Origin: Rhodopirellula baltica
GTDB lineage: Bacteria > Planctomycetota > Planctomycetia > Pirellulales > Pirellulaceae
Reading direction: 5' to 3'
DNA: 64,000 nt
NCBI GenBank assembly: GCA_002901265.1
Contig: PPHI01000012.1
Coordinates: 1 to 64,000, forward strand
Every line of letters starts with the position of its first letter. The first letter of the stretch is position 1. Below the pieces are notes generated by a model. The model had not been told where the DNA came from and did not search any database. It saw nothing but the letters and a program-made list of their open reading frames with translations. The translations under genes were made by a program, and so were the position numbers. Below are positions 1 to 7,500 of the stretch, in pieces.

Positions 1-646
1 ACTTCAACATCGGATGCTGCTTTTTGATCCGTTTGAGCAAGCGTTTCGTTGCATTTCGCTCGCAGTCGTTCTTCGTTTCTCCGTCCTGCTTGACGATCGG
101 TTCGACTGCCAGCGGGATCACCACACTGAGCTTGGGATGAATCATCGCCGCCACAACTGCTTGGTGGGCATAGCGAGTGGAGCCGTCCTTTGACTTCTTC
201 TCGAGGCAGTTCTCGCAACGCACATTGGACGAACTGAAGTACCCCGTTCCATCGATTGCGACGAGATATCCATCACCAAGAAAGCGAAACTGTTCCAAGA
301 CACCGCCACGCTGAAGTTCGGCAAACACGTCCGCGAACGCTTCATTGAGTGCGTCGGCCTCGATCGGATCGAGGATCTCTCTGAATTGCGTGTCACTGGG
401 GATCGATTTGATTCCGAAAACGTTTTTCAACGACGGATCATCTTGTCGTTCGCCGTAGGCTAGTAACGACGGATCTTTGAGTGAAAACATTGCCAGACCA
501 CTGGCCAGCACGTCAGGCAAAGTGAACGTCAGGTGCGATTGTTTGCGAGGATCCTGGACCGTTTCGAATCGCTGCCGCAGCAACGCAAACAGAGCGTCAG
601 CAGAAAGATAGCGTCTGGTGCGTGGGGAAATGGCAGGGCCCGACAT
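1..646 (-). CDS. IS transposase, DDE type, C-terminus beyond the window
   Basis: An open frame runs on the minus strand from an ATG at 646-644 to the window edge (215 codons, no stop), so the gene is cut by the window and not necessarily broken. It begins MSGPAISPRTRRYLSADALF and contains DPRKQSHLTFTLPDVL, a pattern typical of the N-terminal region of IS4/ISAs1-like DDE transposases. Further on come AIDGTGYFSSSNVRCENC, with the first catalytic Asp probably the D of AIDGTGYF, and a segment around YAHQAVVAAMIHP. The protein should catalyse cut-and-paste movement of its own element. The upstream non-coding DNA and the first part of this gene recur, decayed, at about 4250-4505 in the same orientation. 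The exact IS family is not certain from this fragment. Confidence 0.85.
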   Translation of the reverse strand, partial: MSGPAISPRTRRYLSADALFALLRQRFETVQDPRKQSHLTFTLPDVLASGLAMFSLKDPSLLAYGERQDDPSLKNVFGIKSIPSDTQFREILDPIEADALNEAFADVFAELQRGGVLEQFRFLGDGYLVAIDGTGYFSSSNVRCENCLEKKSKDGSTRYAHQAVVAAMIHPKLSVVIPLAVEPIVKQDGETKNDCERNATKRLLKRIKKQHPMLK

Positions 647-800
647 GGTGCATTCCAAATGGCTTGCGAAAACTGTCAGGCACTATCATAGGATGTTTCG
701 GTCACGAAGCGAAACGCAACAGGCCAAGGAGAATCTGGCGAGCCGCTAGCAAAAGCCAAGTCGGCAAAACACGGTGTTTTTCAACAGGCCGGGAACTACT
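647..800 (-). mobile_element. Upstream end of the insertion sequence
   Basis: This non-coding stretch precedes the transposase start on the minus strand. It shares clear blocks with 4415-4500, for example ATGGCTTGCGAAA followed by a CTCAGG/GTCAGG block, GGATGTTTC and GTCACGAAGCGAAAC, so it belongs to the element and not to the host flank. The likely end lies near 790, around TTTTTCAACAGGCC, but I cannot define the terminal inverted repeat because the other end is outside the window. Confidence 0.55.
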
Positions 801-1130
801 GTCTTCGATCGCGTTTCGTGCCGCGTTGGAAATCGGCTTGGCAAGCTCATTAGGTGTCATCTCTGTTTTATTCCTTTACTCGCGTGGGACCGCCCGTCCA
901 ACAGCATTTAGTTCCCTTTGCAGCGCTGCCCTAGTTTCGCGGTCAGCCGATTTGGCATGCGGCGGGGCTAGGAAAACGCCGGTCAGTCGCCGTCGCAATC
1001 GCGGATTCAAACAGAGCGAAAAACAACATTGATCTGATTGGGTACCGTCTCCGCATAGCCTGCGCGGAACCTTTTGCTGCGGATTGAGGCTTTTAGCGTC
1101 ATGCCCTGTCGCAAAATGCTATTCGGCGCA
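801..1130. other. Intergenic stretch, no supported gene
   Basis: Open frames on both strands cross this stretch but show no recognisable protein pattern and run into the repeat that follows. I see no RNA gene or clear terminator. It separates the IS end from the hairpin repeat cluster. Confidence 0.5.
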
Positions 1131-1440
1131 AACGTGGTCGTCTTTTGGCCGAAGGCCATGCGTACCGTAGGCTGGGGCATCGCCCCAGTTTTCAGTTGGC
1201 CGATCGCCATCTTTGGCTGAAGGCCATGAGCACTGCCGGCTTTGCGGGACATGGCAGGTGACATTAACCTTCGGCCAATCAGGGCTTTGTGAATCGTGTT
1301 CCTGTGGCGATGCCACAGGCTATGGTGTTTGAGGCCTTCGGCCATGTGATTGCATGTCGAGCGGAGGTTGCGTTTCATCGACGTTCGGCGCACGTCGACG
1401 GGCTTGATGCCTGAACACTGCCGGCACCTTGCCAGACGCG
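1131..1440. repeat. Hairpin-rich dispersed repeat, copy 1
   Basis: About 300 bases closely match 10571-10850 and, in part, 10870-11060. The unit is built from short perfect palindromes: GGCCGAAGGCC at 1147-1157, CTGGGGCATCGCCCCAG at 1172-1188, CCTGTGGCGATGCCACAGG at 1301-1319 and GGCCTTCGGCC at 1333-1343. Open frames in it, such as the one starting MASPQEHDSQSPDW, are shared between copies only because the DNA is repeated. No transposase lies inside. It is best described as a non-autonomous, structured intergenic repeat of unknown mobility. Confidence 0.8.
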
Positions 1441-1801
1441 TCAACTGAAAAGCCCCGAATTGTTTTGCATCTGTCCATCGACGGCTCGTTTGCCTTGCTG
1501 TGCTTTGGGAGTTGGACGCACGAACCTGAGTTACCCGCGGCAGCCACAACTAGATTTCTCCTGCTGGGGACGACATTTGCATCATCGCAAGGTCGTGTCA
1601 CGCTCGGCGATCTACGCGAGCGTGTTGCCTCCGCTGGTTTGACAACGCCCGTGACCGACAGCGATGTCGTGGTGCCAACTCTTTCTGACTTTGAATCGTT
1701 TGTAACGATGTTCCACGATCCGTTTCAGTCGATGCGGCAAGTGCCGAATTCGATGATGCTAATGTCTTTCCGAGCCTTGGAGTTCCAATTGCCTTGGCAA
1801 A
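1441..1801. other. Intergenic stretch with weak open frame only
   Basis: A plus-strand frame from a TTG at 1429 to 1812 would encode 127 residues, but it starts inside the repeat, uses a rare start without a clear ribosome binding site and has no recognisable domain. It could be a remnant of a longer gene. I do not call it. Confidence 0.4.
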
Positions 1802-2443
1802 TCAGTTTCTAGGTGAAGAGGGCTGTTCTTCAAACACTTTTGGCTCGCGATAGTCGTCTTGGTGCTTGAAGTGAAAGTTTTTCAGGCTCAGTTCGTTGAC
1901 AAATTCGACGAAGCGAGAGGTGACCAATGTTGCACCGTAAAGTCCGCTCGGACGAAAGATATCGAGTTCTGGAATCGTATGCCGATCCAGCCGGATTCGT
2001 TCCACCTTCTCCCTTGCCATGACACGGCATGAATCGCAACCGACAACATTTGACGCCACCACGCCTGATGCTTTCTCGTCGAGTCTTGTGATCGTGTGTG
2101 CGATTCGCGCCACGAAGTAGATCGGCGTTGATCGTTCCGTGATAGCGACCTCGACATTTACTCGCTCAAAACGCAAGCCGGTCAGCCCGCTATTGACCCA
2201 CGCTTCGCGAAACCGATCGCTCAATAAGATGTCCTGACCGTCGGTGCATAGATCCCCAAACTTGTTCGTTGTCAATTGAACAACGAACGGCGGCTGCCAA
2301 TTCAGCGTCCCGATACGGGTTTCACATTCGGGGCATTTGGGGAACTCTCCGCCAAATTTTTTTCGCCCAACTGCCTTGAATTCAGCAAAGCCCGTTTTCA
2401 TTGCGCGAACGAATCCGAGGTACTCCCATACATAGAATCCCAT
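1802..2443 (-). CDS. Double-CXXC immunity protein (SitI6 / gmx_para_CXXCG-like)
   Basis: The 213-residue protein has two cysteine pairs, CPEC at residues 37-40 and CDSC at 136-139, which probably bind one zinc ion. The C-terminal part, ELDIFRPSGLYGATLVTSRF followed by an FVEFVNEL helix and NFHFK, matches the layout of the double-CXXCG family known from Myxococcus, where members sit next to SitA6-type toxins and confer immunity. Here it starts only 11 bases after the stop of the toxin gene, and a ribosome binding site AGGAG overlaps that stop codon (TTTTAGGAG), so the two are translated together. The likely role is to bind and block the neighbouring toxin in the cytoplasm. Family membership is recognised by pattern; the immunity role is inferred from family and position. 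Confidence 0.75.
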   Translation of the reverse strand: MGFYVWEYLGFVRAMKTGFAEFKAVGRKKFGGEFPKCPECETRIGTLNWQPPFVVQLTTNKFGDLCTDGQDILLSDRFREAWVNSGLTGLRFERVNVEVAITERSTPIYFVARIAHTITRLDEKASGVVASNVVGCDSCRVMAREKVERIRLDRHTIPELDIFRPSGLYGATLVTSRFVEFVNELSLKNFHFKHQDDYREPKVFEEQPSSPRN

Positions 2444-2454
2444 GGCTCACACTC

Positions 2455-3894
2455 CTAAAAGTTAAGGTCAACGCCGGGGATTCGTCTTCTTAAATCGGGT
2501 CGCTGATAAAGTCGATGTAGATAGCGAAGAAAGCTTTCTTCAGTCAAGCCGGGTGTGTTCCGGGCAAAGGTGACGACTTCGTCGTCGAGAGCCCTGTGCC
2601 ACTCTTGATACCCAATATGCTGGCCAGGTGCTGACTGGTATTGCAGGTCAATGCGATTCCGCAACGCAAGGCCATCGAGTCCAATCGCATCTAGTTCACG
2701 AACGACTGGGTGCGACACAAGGTGATGGTTCTGGACCTGCGAATTGCGTTTGCTCCAACGGCGGAATCCACTGCGAAAACCAGTTCCATATGCGCGGTTA
2801 CCCTGAGTCGCTTTAACCCAGCGAGGCATATCCATCGTACCGCCACGTGCTCGATATGCACGGAAGGCTTCCAACCTCTGAGTCAAGCGTGGGCTGACCG
2901 CTTCCGGATTTGGGGCATCTACCGGATATCCTTGCGAATTGTGCGCCAGCACGCCAGTCTTGCCGACGTAGTAGACGTGCTCGCCGTAGACTTCGAGGTT
3001 GAATACGGGCTCCGGGCCGGGGCGAGCTAGCTTATTTAAGACTCGCTTCGTTTGGCCTGCATAGGTCTGAACTCGTTCGCCAAGTTTCAGTGCGCCGGCT
3101 TGAACATAGTCTTTGCGATCAACGGACCAAATTGGGTGATTGCTCGTCGTGCCAATTGACTCTGAATCGCCACGGTCGCCGACCAATAGGTCGATGACTT
3201 CGCCACTGGTGTGATGAAAAGTTGCGGTAACAACTTGCCCTGCTCCTGCTGCAACTGAAATGCAGGGAGTGATGTCGTTCACGAACGCTGGGCCTTCGAT
3301 CGCCAACTCCGGTAGATCCATCTCAACCAGCAATGTAGCCAGCTCATAATTATTCGCCAGCATGGACGCATTCGAAAGCACGAGCTCTCGAAAGAGCGGT
3401 CGCAACGGTGACAGCGGCACTTGCGAATTGAACTGCCTCAACACGTCGAGCGAGAATGGCGAAACGGAGTTCGCGGCAGCACTTTCCTTTACAAGAAACT
3501 GGATTTGGTTCATTACCCACGATTCAGGCCGGAGCAACTCGATATGCAACTCCGAACCATCCGCCCTAGGCATGACGAGCGATAGCTTGAGCCAATCACT
3601 CCAGTTCGGTTCTTCGCAAGCTTCGCGTTCGCCTTGCGATCTCTGCGGATTGCGAGCCAGCACCCGGTCTCCAACTCGCAACTGTTCGATTGGTTTTGTT
3701 GCGATACGCAACTTTGCGTCGTTGCCAGACCTAGCCGCGAAAATGACGTCGGAACGCATCGCCCCACGATCGCCCGCCGCGTGACTCGATCGAAAGCTAG
3801 GGAGCGTGAGGAGCACAACGCTAGACACTACAACTAGACCAGCGGCCAGTCGCAGCAGGCTGCGATTATTTTTGGGTCGTGGAGGAGGCGGCAA
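2455..3894 (-). CDS. Polymorphic toxin with pretoxin Hint domain and HH nuclease-like C-terminus
   Basis: This 479-residue protein has a membrane or signal segment at about residues 13-35 and a split Hint (intein-like) region. The N-block contains IEQLRVGDRVLARNP (about 69-83); the C-block runs from about 245 to 319, with SNHPIW, LKLGERVQTY and VYYVGKTGVLAHN. The terminal His-Asn of the Hint fold is kept, but the usual N-terminal Cys is absent (the block begins DVIFAARSG). The last 160 residues form a separate toxin domain with NHHLVSHP (HH at 390-391) and HIGYQEWHRALDDE (H426, H433), resembling HNH/AHH-type nucleases or the SitA6 toxin C-terminus. Start is a TTG with GAGG about ten bases upstream; an in-frame stop lies just before. 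The immunity gene follows directly. A nuclease activity is inferred. Confidence 0.75.
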   Translation of the reverse strand: MPPPPRPKNNRSLLRLAAGLVVVSSVVLLTLPSFRSSHAAGDRGAMRSDVIFAARSGNDAKLRIATKPIEQLRVGDRVLARNPQRSQGEREACEEPNWSDWLKLSLVMPRADGSELHIELLRPESWVMNQIQFLVKESAAANSVSPFSLDVLRQFNSQVPLSPLRPLFRELVLSNASMLANNYELATLLVEMDLPELAIEGPAFVNDITPCISVAAGAGQVVTATFHHTSGEVIDLLVGDRGDSESIGTTSNHPIWSVDRKDYVQAGALKLGERVQTYAGQTKRVLNKLARPGPEPVFNLEVYGEHVYYVGKTGVLAHNSQGYPVDAPNPEAVSPRLTQRLEAFRAYRARGGTMDMPRWVKATQGNRAYGTGFRSGFRRWSKRNSQVQNHHLVSHPVVRELDAIGLDGLALRNRIDLQYQSAPGQHIGYQEWHRALDDEVVTFARNTPGLTEESFLRYLHRLYQRPDLRRRIPGVDLNF

Positions 3895-4249
3895 GTGAAT
3901 TTACCTCAAGCCTTGCGTGATGCATAACGAACATGTCAGCCTACCAATCGCCCGCTGCACGATTACTTGCAGGTGTTCTTTTCGAATTGGGGAATCTTCG
4001 ATATCGACGCGGTCGTTTTTGATTTATACCGCAATTCTTGGCGGGACGGGACGTGTCTCAAGGGTGAAAGCTCAAGAGATGGGATTTGAGAATCGCTATC
4101 CCCACTCGTGAAGTGCTCACGATGAGGCGTTCGTCCATATAAAATGTACTTGTTTAGCGTTCAGAAACTGCTGTCTGTGAAATTGGTGGTGATTTGACCA
4201 CAATTCAGGAAGCGTAGCTGTTCCAACCAAGATCACGACCGACTGTCCA
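3895..4249. other. Intergenic stretch upstream of the toxin gene
   Basis: No convincing gene on either strand. The part next to the toxin start carries its ribosome binding site (CTTGAGGTAA on the minus strand, 3901-3910). The part towards 4250 may be older debris of the insertion described next. Confidence 0.5.
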
Positions 4250-4505
4250 GATTGCAGACCGCTGCTGGCACGCACGTCAAGCAACGTGAATGTCCAGTGC
4301 GATTATTGGGGAGGATCCTGAGCTGTTTCAAACAACTGTCGCAATGACACGAAAAGAGGCTTTCGCCAAAAGATCGTGTCTGGTGTTAGGAGGAGTAGTT
4401 AGGACCGAAACTTTGCTATTCACATGGCTTGCGAAATCTCTCAGGCTCCAGCATCGGATGTTTCCGTCACGAAACGAAACAGGCAACGAACGGTCTTGCA
4501 AGCAG
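4250..4505 (-). pseudogene. Decayed IS remnant: transposase 5' end and element terminus
   Basis: Aligning by eye with 495-740 shows the same order of blocks: GCACG(C)ACGTCAAGCAA with GCACGTCAGGCAA, GTGCGATT, GAGGATCCTG, GTTTC, TCGTGTCTGGTG with GCGTCTGGTG, ATGGCTTGCGAAA, GGATGTTTC and GTCACGAAACGAAAC. It is therefore the first part of the same minus-strand transposase plus its upstream region, with many substitutions and lost reading frame. Only the promoter-proximal end survives. It abuts the stop codon of the large helicase gene at 4506. Confidence 0.75.
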
Positions 4506-7500
4506 CTACACTCCAGGCTCCATCGCGGCCATGACCGCAAGGCGTAGTTTTTCTGTTTCGGCTTTCTCATTGAGAAACCAGTCGGTGGACCAGATTCGGT
4601 GGATATTCCAACCGCGCGAACGGATGACTTCTTCTCGTAGGCGATCCCGATCCCGTGCCGATTTGGCTGAGTGATAAGTTGCGCCATCGCATTCGATGCC
4701 CAGTAGGAACGACCGGTCCCCGTCTCGCCGCCGAACGCCGATGTCGACATAGAATCCGGCGACGCCGACCTGTGGGACCGCTTCGAGTCCCCATTCGGCG
4801 ATTTTCTTGCCCACCGCAATCTCAAACGCAGAGTCCGGTTCCTTGCCTGTCGTCGCCCCCGATTCATCAATCGTGCCGGTCACTGCGTACGACAGGAAGC
4901 TCTTGTATGCATTAACGCCGCGGCTTTTGTCCGGTCCACCCTGGATTTCGCTGGGGTGAATCGAATGGAACACAACCATTCGTTTTCTCGAACGCGTGAC
5001 TAAGACATTCAGTCGTCGCCATCCCTTGGCAGAATTGATGGGGCCGAAACGCTGGAACAGCCGTTGCGATTGCGGGTCTCGGCCATAGGTGTAACAGACG
5101 AAAATCACGTCTCTTTCGTCACCCTGGAGGTTCTCTAAATTCTTAATAAAGAGATCTTCTTCCTGCTCTCGGAGTCTGCCGACTGCGAACGCTGCAGCCG
5201 GGTCAGACTCACAGCGCTTCTGAAGTAGCTCATCAATTGTTTCCGATTGTCTTTTGTTAAATGTCCCGACACCAAGTGACTCATCTGGATTTACCATCGC
5301 GTGACGCACGATTTCTTCGACGACCCTGTTGGCCTCGACCATATTTAAACCACTCCTGCAGGTTGCGTCCTCGACATAGATGTGCTGGATACCGTACCGC
5401 TCCGGATTACTTTTGGGAGACGGAAACACAACCAAATCGTCGTCATAAAACTGTGTGTTTGAAAAATGGATCAGGCTTTCGTGTTCACTGCGGTAATGCC
5501 AACGGAGTCGGCGAAACGGCTGGAAAATTTTCATCGAGGCTTCAAGTACGGATTCAGTGTTGTCGAATTGTGTTGACTCACCATCCTCCAGGTCTTCGCC
5601 CACTTTGTCGAAAAATGACGTCGGTGGGAGCTGCTTCGGATCGCCCACCACCACGATCTGTTTGGCACGCAATAACGTTCCGATGGCATCTTCGGGTTTA
5701 ATCTGAGATGCCTCGTCCATGATGACGAGATCAAACTCGATGCTATTTTCAGCAACGAATCTTGAGACCGAAAGTGGGCTCATCATGAAACATGGCTTGA
5801 GAGCTTGCACAGCATTACCGGCTCGGTCGAGTAAATCCCGAATGCGGCAGTGGCGCTGCTGCTTTTGGGTCTCGTGGCGAATTAGCGATAGTTCAGTGAA
5901 CTCTCCAACACGTCCTTTTGCATTTCCTGCAGGAATCTGTCTTCGCGCGGCATGGGACGCGATTTCGCTGTGCCGCAATGCCTGCAGCTCTCGATCGAAT
6001 CGTTGAAACTCATTTCGCAGGCCATCAAGGTGACGCCCGCTAATCGATTTCAGCAATTCTGAACCTTGAAAACAATCGTCAGCAGCAAGTTCCAAGACCG
6101 ATAAACGGTAGCAATCAACCAGCTGCTGAGATGCGATTTGTCCATCGATCGCAAGGTAGCACAGTCCGACAACTCCGACTTCTTCGCATCGACTGAGCGA
6201 TGTCGTGAATGCACACCATGCCGGTAGTTGTTCCAAGCATGAAAGAAGTGTCTCCGTTTTTTGCGTGGTGCTCCCGTCAAGCAACTGAGGAGGATCAACT
6301 CCAAGCCAGGTGTTGGCAAATTGGCCGTGTTTCCTAAGTTCATTGCAGTGCGATTGCAGGAGTTTAGGGCACATTGAAAGTTCTCGCGAAAGACTTGCGA
6401 TCGATGCGATAACATCGCCGTCTAGCGATCGCAATATCGCGAGTTTGACTGCTTCGGGTAGAGCATGCAGGGTACTTAAACCGGCGACGATCCAGTCGTT
6501 TATTTCTCTTGTTGAGCCCGGTTGAGCGATGGTGAGTTCATAAAGGCCCGCCTCGACGAGACAGGGCCAATTACGTGGGTCGCTGATATACGCTTGATTG
6601 TCAATCAGTTCATTGGTGAGGTCGCAGCGTCTTCGTAGTTCGAGATGTGTAACCGAATTGTCGCCGAATACACCGATTGCTGATTCGATCAGGCGTGCTT
6701 TTTGATCAAGCCATTGCAAACAGGATTGCGAATCCATCCTGGCGAAATCAGGAAGATGCGAAATCGCCATTGTGGGGCTTGCACTTTGCGTGACGATTTG
6801 CGAGAGAGAATCTGACAAAGTCTTTGTGCTGAGTTGAGCTAGATAACCATCACGTTGGCCAAGCAATTCTAGTGCTGTATCGGCATTGAGCCCGAACTGT
6901 GCTGCGGTGCGAGCCCAACTGAATGCGGTTTCCAGTTCTTTCCAATCAGTTTGTTCGCCTTGGAAAAATAATCCTAGTCCTTCACATAATTCAGAATCCT
7001 CGTTGAACGCAGCGAGAGATTTTTCTATCTCAATTCGCTGGCGCGCAAGGCGGGAAAAATGCTCTACTTTCTCAAATGGCCAATCACCAGGGATGTTCAG
7101 TTGGGAAGTGATACGCGTGATAGTTTCCGACAGTTGGCAGATTGATTCGATTAGCCGCGACAACTCGCAAAATGGGCTCTTCGCAATCGATTCGAACGCT
7201 CTTGGAGCAAATTGAATCGACTCACTGAGTAAAGCTCGGTAATCGACTAGCGTTTGTTCAATCTCCCCCAACGGTTTCGACAGTGGAAGTTCGCGGAGGC
7301 TTTCGACGAGCCGAAACGATCGCTCGTAATCAAAGCCAATAAGCCGCATTTGCGTTGCCCACGTGCATCGCTGCTCGATCGATTCCCATGAAGTCGCGAT
7401 TCCTTCGAATCCACTCCCAAAGGCTTCCTGCGGAGCTCTGGCTTGTGAAAACTCATCTGCATCCAGGGCCGCAACGTTCAAGTCCTCCAGTGACTTTATC

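Noticed and set aside
1119-1316. Small minus-strand ORF starting MASPQEHDSQSPDW, also at 10418-10756
   Set aside because: The two frames agree only because the DNA is a palindrome-rich repeat; no start signal, no domain, and the frame does not persist in the third copy.
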